DNA of 64,000 nucleotides from Rossellomorea aquimaris (GTDB taxonomy: Bacteria > Bacillota > Bacilli > Bacillales > Bacillaceae_B). Numbering within the stretch: the first letter of the stretch is position 1; every line of letters starts with the position of its first letter. The stretch is from positions 868,001 through 932,000 of the forward strand of contig NZ_MINN01000074.1 of the NCBI RefSeq assembly GCF_001877785.1. The letters are read 5' to 3'. Made by a program: the position numbers and the translations under genes. Shown one piece after another: positions 52,924 to 61,378 of this stretch. The notes under the pieces are model-generated. The model was not told where the DNA came from and searched no databases. It saw nothing but the letters and a program-made list of their open reading frames with translations.

Positions 52924-54084
52924 TTAATTGGGCTGGTCAATTCGTTCAATAATGGTGGCATTGGCCATTCCGTGCCCTTCGCACATTGTCTGCAGGCCAA
53001 AGCGCCCACCTGTCCTTTCGAGCTCATGCATCAGTGTGACCATGATGCGCGCACCACTTGCGCCAAGTGGATGACCCAGGGCAATCGCACCGCCATTCGG
53101 GTTCAGTTTCGATGGGTCGGCTTTCAACTCTTTCAACCAGGCAAGGGCGACAGGTGCGAAAGCTTCATTCACTTCAAATACATCAATATCGCTTAAAGAT
53201 AATCCTGATTTATCCAATGCTTTCTTTGTAGCCGGTATGGGTCCGGTCAACATTAAAGTGGGATCAGAGCCCGTGACAACACGGGTGTGGAGTTTGAATC
53301 TGGCACTCAACCCAAGTTCAGCTGCTTTTTCTTTACTCATAAGCAGGAGTGCTGCCGCTCCATCGCTTATTTGACTCGAGTTGCCTGCATGGATGATCCC
53401 GTCTCCTTTAAATGCAGGTTTCAATGTTGAGAGGATATCAACAGTAGTCCCCTGCCTCGGCCCTTCATCTTTATGAAAATAGAACATGTCTCCTTCGTCG
53501 CTTAGCACTTCAATGGGCATGATTTCATCATTAAAACGATTTTCCATCTGGGCTTTTATCGCTTTTTGATGACTTTCAAATGCAAACTCGTCCAGGTCCT
53601 TGCGGTTGAATCCATATTTTTCTGCTATTCGTTCTGCGGATAATCCCTGGTGGATGATTTCATGCTGTTGTTTTAATTTTTCACTGAAACCCGCTTTTCC
53701 ATAGTTGGATGCAATGGGCACCCTCGACATATTTTCCACACCTCCTGCAATGACGATATCCATATCCCCGGAGAGGATCGCCTGTGCAGCAAAGTGTACA
53801 GCCTGCTGTCCCGACCCGCATTGACGGTCGATGGTTGTCCCCGGCACTTCGATGGGAAACCCGGCTATCAAGGCGGCAACTCTTGCGATATCACCAGCCT
53901 GCTCTCCTGATTGGGTGACACATCCGAGAATGACATCATCTACATATTTTGGTTCAATGCCGGATTTTTTCATTAACCCTTTAAGGATTTCACCTGCAAG
54001 ATCATCTGGCCTCATATTCTTTAGTGCACCGTTTCTCCTTCCGACAGCCGACCTGATCCCCTCAACAATAACTGCTTCCCTCAT
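52924..54084 (-). CDS. Thiolase (acetyl-CoA C-acyltransferase)
   Basis: 386 residues from the ATG at 54084 (GGAGGATG upstream); the ATG at 54090 is too close to the ribosome site. Catalytic Cys in IDRQCGSGQQAVHFAA (about residue 89), VNEAFAPVALAWLKE, GGAIALGHPLGASGAR (active His) and the C-terminal Cys in LQTMCEGHGMANA. It cleaves 3-ketoacyl-CoA in beta-oxidation or condenses acetyl-CoA. Second gene after acyl-CoA dehydrogenase (12-bp gap), under the same FadR-like operator. Confidence 0.9.
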   Translation of the reverse strand: MREAVIVEGIRSAVGRRNGALKNMRPDDLAGEILKGLMKKSGIEPKYVDDVILGCVTQSGEQAGDIARVAALIAGFPIEVPGTTIDRQCGSGQQAVHFAAQAILSGDMDIVIAGGVENMSRVPIASNYGKAGFSEKLKQQHEIIHQGLSAERIAEKYGFNRKDLDEFAFESHQKAIKAQMENRFNDEIMPIEVLSDEGDMFYFHKDEGPRQGTTVDILSTLKPAFKGDGIIHAGNSSQISDGAAALLLMSKEKAAELGLSARFKLHTRVVTGSDPTLMLTGPIPATKKALDKSGLSLSDIDVFEVNEAFAPVALAWLKELKADPSKLNPNGGAIALGHPLGASGARIMVTLMHELERTGGRFGLQTMCEGHGMANATIIERIDQPN

Positions 54085-54096
54085 AAACATCCTCCT

Positions 54097-55242
54097 TTAA
54101 AGGCCTAAATTCTTCGCAATGATCACCTTCATGATTTCATTTGTTCCTGCATAAATACTTGCAACCGGAACATCCCTGTACCTTCTTGCAATTTCATACT
54201 CTTCCATATATCCGTATCCCCCGTGAAGCTGCATACATTCCGCTGCAACCCTCCTGGACATTTCGGTAAGTTTTAATTTAGCCATGGAAACTTTAGTGTC
54301 CACGTTATTCCCTCTCATATGTTCTGCAATCAGCCCGTCCAGAAAAGCCCTTCCCATTTCGATATCGGCAGCCATATCCGCCATTTTGAATTGGATATGC
54401 TGGAATTGACTGATTGACTTGCCAAATGCCTGCCTGCTTTTTATATAGTCCATGGTAAGGGCAAACATATGCTCAGACGAAACCTGAGCAGCAATGGCCA
54501 CTACAAGACGCTCCTGCTGCAGCTTCTTCATAAGATAACGGAACCCTTTCCCTTCTTCACCGATAAGATTATGTTTTGGCACCCGGCAGTCTTCAAAAAT
54601 CAATTCAGCAGTATCCTGACAGTGAAGCCCGACTTTCCCAAGTTTCCTCCCCCTTGAAAACCCTTCCGTACCACTCTCCACTGCCAGAAGGCTGATTCCT
54701 TTATAAGGAGGGACTGCCTCGGTATCTGTTTTACATGCAACGATAACCAGGTCTGATTGAATCCCGTTTGTAATAAATGTTTTTTGACCGTTTACAATAT
54801 AATGATCACCTTTCAGACGGGCTGTCGTCTTGATTCCTGCCAAATCAGATCCCGTACCAGGTTCAGTCATCGCGATAGCAGTTATCATATCACCATTTGT
54901 ACATCGGGGAAGCCAGCGCTTCTTTTGTGCTGAAGTTCCATACTCGCTTATATACGGGACAACTATATCATTGTGCAGTCCAATCCCGATCAAACCGGAG
55001 CCGACCCGCTCCAATTCTTCGTTGATGATGACAGAGAAGCCCCAATCCACACCGCTTCCTCCGTATTCTTCTCCTGCGTCAGGACATAAAAACCCGTAAT
55101 TCCCCATCTTCTTCCAAAAAGATTTCGGGACAATTCCGTCCTTTTCCCATTGTTCGTAATGAGGATAAGCTTCTTTTTGCAAAAATTTACGGAGGGATGT
55201 TCTGAATATCTCGTGATCTTCTGTCAAATATGGGTGATTCAC
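54097..55242 (-). CDS. Acyl-CoA dehydrogenase
   Basis: 381 residues. FAD enzyme that makes trans-2-enoyl-CoA. Family signatures: ITAIAMTEPGTGSDLAGIKT (residues about 125-144), QFKMADMAADIEMGRAFLDG, and QLHGGYGYMEEYEIARRYRD with the catalytic glutamate expected nearby (YAGTNEIMK). The GTG start at 55242 follows AAAGGGGAG. First gene of a two-gene operon with thiolase. Confidence 0.9.
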   Translation of the reverse strand: MNHPYLTEDHEIFRTSLRKFLQKEAYPHYEQWEKDGIVPKSFWKKMGNYGFLCPDAGEEYGGSGVDWGFSVIINEELERVGSGLIGIGLHNDIVVPYISEYGTSAQKKRWLPRCTNGDMITAIAMTEPGTGSDLAGIKTTARLKGDHYIVNGQKTFITNGIQSDLVIVACKTDTEAVPPYKGISLLAVESGTEGFSRGRKLGKVGLHCQDTAELIFEDCRVPKHNLIGEEGKGFRYLMKKLQQERLVVAIAAQVSSEHMFALTMDYIKSRQAFGKSISQFQHIQFKMADMAADIEMGRAFLDGLIAEHMRGNNVDTKVSMAKLKLTEMSRRVAAECMQLHGGYGYMEEYEIARRYRDVPVASIYAGTNEIMKVIIAKNLGL

Positions 55243-55278
55243 ATTTATCTCCCCTTTTAACTGCGTTTGAATATATAA

Positions 55279-55300
55279 AATGAATGACTAACCATTCATT
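55279..55300. promoter_or_regulatory. FadR-like operator
   Basis: AATGAATGACTAACCATTCATT, an inverted repeat resembling the B. subtilis FadR box (TGAATGA-TA-TCATTCA). It sits about 40 bp upstream of acyl-CoA dehydrogenase and 14 bp after the SDR stop, in the intergenic promoter region. FadR relieves repression when long-chain acyl-CoA binds. Confidence 0.75.
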
Positions 55301-55314
55301 TAAAGAAAGGATGG

Positions 55315-56082
55315 TTATTTCGGCTGCATGCGAATCGCCCCGTCCAGTCTGATTGTCTCCCCATTCAGCATCGGATTCTCCACGATTGCTTCAACAAGTT
55401 GTGCGTATTCTGAAGGGTATCCGAGCCTTGCAGGAAACGGGACCGATGTTCCCAATGTATTACGTGCCTGTTCAGGCAGGGAGTCGAACATCGGTGTGTG
55501 GAATAGGCCCGGGGCGATCGTCATCACCCTTATCCCATCACTTGCCAGCTCTCTTGCAATCGGAAGCGTCATTCCTGCTACACCTGCCTTGGATGCACTG
55601 TAAGCTGCCTGGCCGATTTGTCCATCAAATGCCGCAACCGAGGCCGTATTTATAATGACTCCCCTCTCTCCAAACTCATTCCCTTTATTTCCCTTCATCT
55701 TTAGAGCAGTCAAACGAAGGACATTGAATGTGCCGATTAAATTCACTTCAATCACTTTGGAGAACTGCCCAAGTGAATGAACACCCTTACTTCCGACTAC
55801 TTTTGAAGGCGGGGCGATCCCCGCACAGTTTACAACCAAATTGATGCTTCCAAAAGAATCGACTGCATGTTGAAGGGCCCAGGCAACTTCTTCTTCACTG
55901 GTCACATCCGTTTTTTGAAAAACCACGCTCCCGGCCAATTCCTCTTGCAGTTTCATCCCCTTCCCTTCATCCAGGTCAAGAATAAAAGCTTTTCCCCCTT
56001 TTTTAACGATACTCCTTACAGTCGCTTCCCCCAACCCGGAAGCACCCCCTGATATCACCGCTAAGCAATCTTTTGTCTTCAT
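55315..56082 (-). CDS. SDR 3-hydroxyacyl-CoA dehydrogenase
   Basis: 255 residues, short-chain dehydrogenase of the HSD10 type. Nucleotide-binding VISGGASGLGEATVRSI, DLD at the end of beta-2 (NAD preference), NCAGIAPP, catalytic Ser in IINTASVAAFDGQ, and YSASKAGV (Tyr-x-x-x-Lys). Would oxidise 3-hydroxyacyl-CoA, the step between the two enzymes encoded next to it. It is transcribed in the same direction, upstream of the FadR-like site, so it may have its own control. Confidence 0.85.
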   Translation of the reverse strand: MKTKDCLAVISGGASGLGEATVRSIVKKGGKAFILDLDEGKGMKLQEELAGSVVFQKTDVTSEEEVAWALQHAVDSFGSINLVVNCAGIAPPSKVVGSKGVHSLGQFSKVIEVNLIGTFNVLRLTALKMKGNKGNEFGERGVIINTASVAAFDGQIGQAAYSASKAGVAGMTLPIARELASDGIRVMTIAPGLFHTPMFDSLPEQARNTLGTSVPFPARLGYPSEYAQLVEAIVENPMLNGETIRLDGAIRMQPK

Positions 56083-56177
56083 TAAACCATCTCCCGTTAT
56101 TTGTTTTCCATTTCTATTTTATCTTTGAATGAATTAAAAAGAAATAATTTTAAGAAGATTCAGTTTATTATTTCCGA

Positions 56178-56213
56178 TAAAAAAACAGACCCATCAAAAG
56201 ATGAGTCTGTTTT
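56178..56213 (-). terminator. Terminator of cspD
   Basis: AAACAGACTCATC / GATGGGTCTGTTT stem followed by TTTTAT on the minus strand, 17 bp after the stop. Confidence 0.88.
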
Positions 56214-56229
56214 AGAAGTTTAAAATCAA

Positions 56230-56430
56230 TTATTTCTTAACAACGTTAGCTGCTTGTGGTCCACGAGCACCTTGTTCGATGTCGAAAGAAACTTCTTGAC
56301 CTTCGTCAAGTGATTTGAAACCTTCACCTTGGATCGCTGAGAAGTGTACGAATACATCGTCTCCACCTTCTACTTCGATGAATCCAAAACCTTTTTCTGC
56401 GTTAAACCATTTTACTTTACCATTTTCCAT
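56230..56430 (-). CDS. cspD: Cold shock protein, CspD-like
   Basis: 66 residues. Single OB-fold RNA-binding domain with RNP1 [10 protein letters not shown] and RNP2 VFVHFSAI. Sequence is nearest to B. subtilis CspD as I recall it. Acts as an RNA chaperone in the cytosol. AGGAGG precedes the ATG, and a small hairpin lies just upstream of that ribosome site. Monocistronic. Confidence 0.92.
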   Translation of the reverse strand: MENGKVKWFNAEKGFGFIEVEGGDDVFVHFSAIQGEGFKSLDEGQEVSFDIEQGARGPQAANVVKK

Positions 56431-56446
56431 GAAAAATGCCTCCTAA

Positions 56447-56459
56447 TGTGCTTAGCACA
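56447..56459 (-). repeat. Hairpin next to the cspD ribosome binding site
   Basis: TGTGCTTAGCACA on the plus strand, perfect palindrome with 5-bp arms, ending one base before the AGGAGG region on the minus strand. It could modulate ribosome access in the cspD 5' leader. Confidence 0.4.
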
Positions 56460-56693
56460 CAATGTATTACTATTCTTGCGATATCAGGTGAAAAATCAAA
56501 TCTTGTTCTTCCCTCGTATACCGGACAAAAATAATTCTTCTATAGAATAACAGGATTCTAAGAAATAAGCAAGTAAACATGAGCCCAGTTTATAAAGTCA
56601 GACGACTTACTATTGAAGAATACCCTGACTGTTTTGAACTTTCAATGTTTAAATATCATTACTGCTTTCAGCAATACTTGAAATTTTATATGG

Positions 56694-56699
56694 TATAAT
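56694..56699 (+). promoter_or_regulatory. Extended -10 promoter of the 58-residue gene
   Basis: TGGTATAAT (TATAAT at 56694-56699) 26 bp before the ATG; the -35 is weak. Confidence 0.55.
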
Positions 56700-56724
56700 A
56701 AAGATAGTTGAAAGGAAGTGTCAT

Positions 56725-56901
56725 ATGAAATCCACTAAAAGTTTGTTTCCTAATGGATCTCTGGCTACGATTAAAGAAACCGGGGAAACGGTCACCATCT
56801 TGAAATCACAATATGTTAAAAATATGAAACGTTATTCGTATATTGTCAAAGAACATCCAGGCACCTTCTTCTTTGAAGAGGAATTGACCAGGGGAGAATA
56901 A
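56725..56901 (+). CDS. Conserved-looking 58-residue protein, unknown function
   Basis: Reads MKSTKSLFPNGSLATIKETG, then ETVTILKSQYVKNMKRYSYI and KEHPGTFFFEEELTRGE. AAAGGAAGTG precedes the ATG, an extended -10 promoter lies 26 bp upstream and a terminator follows, so the gene is likely real although absent from longer-ORF predictions. No recognised family; the predicted beta-rich pattern suggests a small SH3-like fold, which is speculation. Confidence 0.65.
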   Translation: MKSTKSLFPNGSLATIKETGETVTILKSQYVKNMKRYSYIVKEHPGTFFFEEELTRGE

Positions 56902-56908
56902 CAGTCTG

Positions 56909-56941
56909 AAGCTGCAGATCCATTTGTACTGCAGCTTTTTT
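56909..56941 (+). terminator. Terminator of the 58-residue gene
   Basis: AAGCTGCAG / CTGCAGCTT stem followed by TTTTTATTT. Confidence 0.85.
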
Positions 56942-56968
56942 ATTTACGCATAATATGTTCTGAGCAGC

Positions 56969-57008
56969 AAAAAAGCCGCCGTCCAGTTAAATGGGACGGC
57001 GGCTTTTA
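56969..57008 (-). terminator. Terminator of tRNA-Val
   Basis: AAAAGCCGCCGTCC / GGACGGCGGCTTTTTT hairpin with 14-bp stem on the minus strand, 7 bp after the tRNA. Confidence 0.88.
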
Positions 57009-57014
57009 TTGTGA

Positions 57015-57087
57015 TGACCTGTGAGGGACTTGAACCCCCGACCCCCACCCTGTCAAGGTGATGCTCTCCCAGCTGAGCTAACAGATC
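57015..57087 (-). tRNA. tRNA-Val (anticodon GAC)
   Basis: Minus strand 73 nt: acceptor GATCTGT / ACAGGTC plus discriminator A, D-arm GCTCAGCTGGGAGAGC, anticodon loop TTGACAG giving GAC, T-arm GGGGGTTCAAGTCCCTC. CCA is not encoded. Confidence 0.95.
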
Positions 57088-57184
57088 GATTTAAACTACA
57101 TTTATTATTATAGCGCGAATTAAAGGAATGTCAATATATTCTTATGGATATTTTGTCGAAAAATTTATAGACTATATGTATATA

Positions 57185-57198
57185 AGAACGAACGTTCG
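57185..57198. promoter_or_regulatory. LexA-like (SOS) box
   Basis: AGAACGAACGTTCG matches the Bacillus LexA consensus CGAACRNRYGTTYC at 12 of 14 positions and is followed by a TATACT -10 (57201-57206), 39 bp before the small gene. Confidence 0.45.
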
Positions 57199-57236
57199 CA
57201 TATACTGTTTATACACCGACAGAAAGGAAGGTCAGG

Positions 57237-57473
57237 ATGAACAAACTTCTTATCCGTTCTCTCACCGAACAGTCACCGGTTGAAATCATCTATATGGCTG
57301 ACCCTGATAAAACCACAAAAAGAAAAGTCATTATTAAAAAAGTGAATGTGGATTCTGTGACTGCTTATTGCTTCCTTCGAAAACAGCTTCGTACTTTCCG
57401 GATCGATTGCATTCTTGCTGCTTATCCGCTAATGAAACACAACGATCGTTTTTTTTCGTCAAAAAGAGGATGA
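57237..57473 (+). CDS. Small WYL-like protein, possibly SOS-regulated
   Basis: 78 residues. The segment QSPVEIIYMADPDKTTKRKV through VTAYCFLRKQLRTFRIDCIL resembles an isolated WYL-type fold (ligand-binding beta domain) without any DNA-binding domain. AGGAAGGTCAGG precedes the ATG. A LexA-like site upstream suggests induction on DNA damage, as for some YolD-type small proteins, but the link is inference. The stop overlaps its terminator. Confidence 0.65.
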   Translation: MNKLLIRSLTEQSPVEIIYMADPDKTTKRKVIIKKVNVDSVTAYCFLRKQLRTFRIDCILAAYPLMKHNDRFFSSKRG

Positions 57474-57495
57474 CCGATATGGTCACCCTCTTTTT
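57461..57495. terminator. Bidirectional terminator
   Basis: AAAAAGAGGATGACC / GGTCACCCTCTTTTT stem, between the small WYL-like gene and the converging TRAP permease gene. Confidence 0.85.
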
Positions 57496-57499
57496 ACAT

Positions 57500-59488
57500 T
57501 TATACAGTTGCTTGTTTAGGGCGTTTGTCTTCCCTTTTAATGAAGAATTGTACAGCCAGTAATAAACCGAATGAAACCAATCCGATGATATCCGACATTC
57601 CTTCCGGGTAAATCAGCATAAGTCCCGATGCAACCAGGAGGAATCGTTCAATTACATACAACCTGCGGTACCAATAACCGATCATCCCGGCACCGATTGC
57701 AATCATTCCTGTCACTGCGGTAAATACAACCCATAATAATTGAGGTATGGTCGTATCGATCATAAGCAGTTCAGGTGAGAGCACGAACATATACGGTATG
57801 ATGAATGCCGCTATGGCCAGTTTTGCGGAATTGACACCCGTCCGTATCGGTTCGCCGCCTGAAACCCCGGCTGCCGCGAATGCAGCAAGTGCAACCGGAG
57901 GAGTGATATCCGCTATGATACCGAAATAGAAAACAAATAAATGAGCCGAAAGCTCCGGTGCACCCAGTAAGATAATGGCGGGTGCGGCAATGGTGGATGT
58001 AATGACATAGTTAGCAGTGGTCGGTGATCCCATTCCCAGTACAATCGATGCAATCATCGTAAAGAACAAGGTCAACAGGAGTTTTCCCTGGGCAGAACTC
58101 GTTAAGTCAGCAGCGAGGTCAACCAGCCCGTTGGCAAGTGTCAATCCCAGTCCTGTCTTAGTTACCACTCCGACAATGATACCCGCAGCCGCCGTAGCCA
58201 CAGCAACAGAAAGAGCGGTGCGTGCACCATCGACCAGCGCATCGACTGCATCCATGAATCCGATTCTTGTTTCTTTACGGATCGCACTGATTGCGACAGT
58301 CGCCACGATTGACCAGAGTGCGGCCCTCATTACGCTCATTCCGCTAACAAGAAGGATGATGACTGTCAATATAGGAAGAAGCAGATAAATCTTCTTCAAG
58401 ACTTCTTTTTTATCCGGCATTTCTTCATCCGATAGTCCGCGCAAGCCAAGTCGTTTGGCTTCAAAATGCGTCATGATCCAAATACCGGTAAAATACAATA
58501 CAGCTGGAATGGCAGCCGCTTTGGCTATATCCCAATAGGAGATCCCTCCGATGAATTCGACCATCAGAAAGGCAGCGGCACCCATGATAGGCGGCATGAG
58601 CTGCCCGCCTGTCGAAGCGGCTGCTTCCACTCCTCCGGCAAACTCTTTTCGGTATCCAAGTTTTTTCATCATTGGAATTGTAAAAGAACCTGAAGTGACA
58701 ACATTCGCTACAGAACTTCCGCTGATCGTACCTTGCAGGGCACTCGAGAAGATGGCAACCTTTGCCGGCCCCCCCGTGCGCTTACCTGCAATGGCAACAG
58801 CCAGATCATTGAAATATTGGCCAACACCTGTCTTCACAAGAAACGCCCCGAATAACAGGAACAGGAATATGAATGTAGCCGAAACGTATAACGGCGTACC
58901 AAGTATCCCTTCTGAAGTGAAGAACATCGTTTTAACGATGTCATCCCAATCATAGCCCCGATGAGCAAGGAAGCCCGGCATCTGTCTTCCGTAATACATA
59001 TAAAGCAGGAAGACTGAAGAGATAATCGTGATCGGCAGTCCTACTGCACGTCTTGTTGCTTCCAACACCAACAGGATGGCTGCAAGTCCAACGTAAAAAT
59101 CCAGACTGGTCATAAGCCCTACACGGCTTACGATATCATCCTGCATGATCGGCCAATAAGCACCGATACAAATGGAAATGGCAGCCAATACGACGTCATA
59201 CCATGCCAGCTTATTTAATTTCAAGTTCTTTTTCCTTGCAGGGAAAAGAAGGAATACAAGAGATAAGGCAAAACCTAAATGAATCGACAGCAATAACTGT
59301 CTCGGGATGAATTGGAATATGGATGCTGTCAATTGAAATAATGAGAATGCTAAGAGACCAAAAAATATGATCCATTTAAACAGGCCGGATTCCAATTTCC
59401 TTGTAGAAGATTCCGGATCGTATTTTTCTAATAATTCTTGTTGTTGTTCTGCAGTAAGAGACTCAAATTTTTTATCTTTTTCCAACAA
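57500..59488 (-). CDS. TRAP transporter fused permease (TAXI type, DctQM)
   Basis: About 662 residues with some 18 helices; fused small (DctQ) and large (DctM) subunits. Large-subunit motifs: SGSSVANVVTSGSFTIPMMK, GGVEAAASTGGQLMPPIMGA, and ASIVLGMGSPTTANYVITS. Imports an organic acid or amino acid with Na+. The start is one of three tandem TTG codons (59491, 59488, 59485) after AAAGGAG; 59488 has the best spacing. It overlaps the DUF1850 gene and is the last gene of the binding protein-DUF1850-permease operon. Confidence 0.9.
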   Translation of the reverse strand: MLEKDKKFESLTAEQQQELLEKYDPESSTRKLESGLFKWIIFFGLLAFSLFQLTASIFQFIPRQLLLSIHLGFALSLVFLLFPARKKNLKLNKLAWYDVVLAAISICIGAYWPIMQDDIVSRVGLMTSLDFYVGLAAILLVLEATRRAVGLPITIISSVFLLYMYYGRQMPGFLAHRGYDWDDIVKTMFFTSEGILGTPLYVSATFIFLFLLFGAFLVKTGVGQYFNDLAVAIAGKRTGGPAKVAIFSSALQGTISGSSVANVVTSGSFTIPMMKKLGYRKEFAGGVEAAASTGGQLMPPIMGAAAFLMVEFIGGISYWDIAKAAAIPAVLYFTGIWIMTHFEAKRLGLRGLSDEEMPDKKEVLKKIYLLLPILTVIILLVSGMSVMRAALWSIVATVAISAIRKETRIGFMDAVDALVDGARTALSVAVATAAAGIIVGVVTKTGLGLTLANGLVDLAADLTSSAQGKLLLTLFFTMIASIVLGMGSPTTANYVITSTIAAPAIILLGAPELSAHLFVFYFGIIADITPPVALAAFAAAGVSGGEPIRTGVNSAKLAIAAFIIPYMFVLSPELLMIDTTIPQLLWVVFTAVTGMIAIGAGMIGYWYRRLYVIERFLLVASGLMLIYPEGMSDIIGLVSFGLLLAVQFFIKREDKRPKQATV

Positions 59489-59993
59489 CAATCACTCCTT
59501 TCCATTGGCTGAACAGCGATACTTTTTTAAAATGCATCCTAACGATGGATCCCTCTTTGAAGTACTCTTTCAATGGATATACTTCACCGTCATAGACAAG
59601 CCGGTGATTAGCCACCACTTGTCCGATCTGTATGTCGATGAACGGGAATTCTCTGTCCATATTCGAAATGGCATACCTGCCATCTTCCGTTCTGGTGAAT
59701 ACTTCCCGGCCTTCTGCGTCAGAAGGCATTCCGATCGCTGTGTCTTCGTATAACAGTTTTGTTTGACGTATTTTATTTGCAGGTGTTTGGCGATAGATTT
59801 CCTCTACCTCTGACAGGTGGATGGAATGGGTATAGAGGATTGAAAATGATTTATCTTTACTGATCGAGAAATAAGCGGGTTTGTCTTCGTACTCCCTCGG
59901 TTCTATCACCAGGAATGTTTGTAAAGGAAGAAAAATGAATGATGTGAGAATAAGAAAAAGGAGAGCGGCCACTGACAGGTATTTCTTTTTCAT
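59472..59993 (-). CDS. DUF1850-domain protein
   Basis: 173 residues with an N-terminal membrane anchor or signal (YLSVAALLFLILTSFIFLPL). Conserved FSILYTHSIHLSEVEEIYR segment fits DUF1850, a family found almost only beside TAXI-type TRAP transporters. Its exact role is not known. Encoded between the binding protein and the permease, overlapping the permease start by about 17 bp, so translation is probably coupled. Confidence 0.8.
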   Translation of the reverse strand: MKKKYLSVAALLFLILTSFIFLPLQTFLVIEPREYEDKPAYFSISKDKSFSILYTHSIHLSEVEEIYRQTPANKIRQTKLLYEDTAIGMPSDAEGREVFTRTEDGRYAISNMDREFPFIDIQIGQVVANHRLVYDGEVYPLKEYFKEGSIVRMHFKKVSLFSQWKGVIVVGKR

Positions 59994-60023
59994 CGCTTAT
60001 CCCCCTTTCCATTTCTTCAAAAC

Positions 60024-60054
60024 AAAAGAATAGACCGTGATAAGCGGCCTATCC
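60024..60054 (-). terminator. Intercistronic hairpin between binding protein and DUF1850
   Basis: GATAGGCCG / CGGTCTATT stem then TCTTTTGTTTT on the minus strand, 25 bp after the binding-protein stop. A partial terminator here would raise binding protein over permease. Confidence 0.6.
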
Positions 60055-60078
60055 TTTGTTCATCCCGGGGTGAAACTA

Positions 60079-61065
60079 TTATTCTTCTGAAATACCTTTT
60101 TCATCAAAATATTTCTTTGCACCCGGATGCAATTCGATACCCATACCCTTTAATCCATTCTCAGCTTTGATCAGCTTACCTTTTGCATGGGTGATCTGGT
60201 CTGTATTTTCAAAGATTGCTTTTGTTACATCATAAATGACATCTTCAGAGATATCCGCATTAGTTACAAGCATCGCGCTTACAGCAACGGTCGTGATTGC
60301 TTCATCCACTTTACTATACGTACCGGCAGGGATTTCATCCTCGGCATAGTATGGATATTTCTCGATAAGTTCTGCAATCTTGGCTGACTCAACAGGAACG
60401 ATGGAAATATCTTCAGTCGCTGCAAGTCCTTCCACCGCTCCGGTCGGAGTACCTGAAGTAATGAATGCCGCGTCGATTGTTCCATCCTGGATCCCCGTAG
60501 TAGAATCATCGAAAGACAGGTTGCGGGCTTCAAGGTCTTCAAGTTTCATACCGTGGATTTCAAGGATCTGTTCTGCGTTCAAAAGTGTACCTGAACCTGC
60601 TTCACCTACTGAAACGACTTTCCCTTTAAGGTCTTCCACTGATTTGATGCCGGATTTCTTAGTTGTTACGATTTGGATCGTTTCAGGATATAAAGTGGCG
60701 ATACCGCGTGCATTCTCTACTTTATTATCAGAGAACATTTGCGTACCTTCTGAAGCATATGAAGCTATATCTGTCTGTGTAAAAGCGATTTCAGTTTTAC
60801 CATCTTTAATTGAAGCCATGTTCTCGGCAGATGCACCAGAAGTGGATGCCGAAGCTTTAATTCCGGTTTCATCTTCAATGATCTTTGCGAAGGTACCTCC
60901 AAGCGGATAGTATGTACCTCCAGTTCCACCTGTAGCGATTCCGATGAAATCTACTTTTTCATCACCATCGGAACTTCCGCCGCCAGCTCCGCCTCCGCAT
61001 GCCGCAAGTACGGCAGACAGAATAAGAAGCAAGGCAGTGCTTAAGAATAAACTGCGTTTTTTCAT
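60079..61065 (-). CDS. TAXI-family TRAP substrate-binding lipoprotein
   Basis: 328 residues. Lipobox LAACGGG at about residue 22, then a Gly/Ser linker and a TAXI domain: IATGGTGGTYYPLGGTFAKI, STSGASAENMASIKDGKTEI, and VSVGEAGSGTLLNAEQIL. Captures the substrate (glutamate-like or dicarboxylate ligands are known in the family; not determinable here) outside the membrane for the TRAP permease downstream. First gene of the operon. Confidence 0.9.
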   Translation of the reverse strand: MKKRSLFLSTALLLILSAVLAACGGGAGGGSSDGDEKVDFIGIATGGTGGTYYPLGGTFAKIIEDETGIKASASTSGASAENMASIKDGKTEIAFTQTDIASYASEGTQMFSDNKVENARGIATLYPETIQIVTTKKSGIKSVEDLKGKVVSVGEAGSGTLLNAEQILEIHGMKLEDLEARNLSFDDSTTGIQDGTIDAAFITSGTPTGAVEGLAATEDISIVPVESAKIAELIEKYPYYAEDEIPAGTYSKVDEAITTVAVSAMLVTNADISEDVIYDVTKAIFENTDQITHAKGKLIKAENGLKGMGIELHPGAKKYFDEKGISEE

Positions 61066-61106
61066 AATCTGTACCCCCTATTAAATTTTCTACTTTCCCG
61101 TAATCA

Positions 61107-61137
61107 ATTGTATCACAAACTGTAACATTCTTGTCAA
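61107..61137 (-). promoter_or_regulatory. Candidate sigma-A promoter of the TRAP operon
   Basis: Minus strand TTGACA (61137-61132) and TACAAT (61112-61107), 19-bp spacing, longer than ideal. The rest of the 313-bp gap up to pgpA shows only a weak cre-like match near 61263 and the pgpA terminator. Confidence 0.5.
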
Positions 61138-61320
61138 ACAGGATACATAAACTTATAATTTTTTTCATAAAAAAACTATCCATCACCCATCAACCCTCCG
61201 CAACATCAGATTTACCGCTATATTTCATCGTGTTGCAGAGTTGTAAAATGCATGAGAAATGTATAAAGCGTTTCCAAAATACCTGCTGGATATTCACCGG
61301 AAACAGATAATTGTCCACGT

Positions 61321-61356
61321 AAAAAAGACTGAAGGACGTCAATGACCCTTCAGTCA
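61321..61356 (-). terminator. Terminator of pgpA
   Basis: GACTGAAGG / CCTTCAGTC stem followed by TTTTTT on the minus strand. Confidence 0.85.
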
Positions 61357-61378
61357 AACTGTTATACATCAGTTTTTC

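Noticed and set aside
61263-61277. CcpA cre-like site (TTGGAAACGCTTTAT)
   Set aside because: Two mismatches to the consensus and located about 130 bp upstream of the nearest promoter for the TRAP operon; too weak to call.
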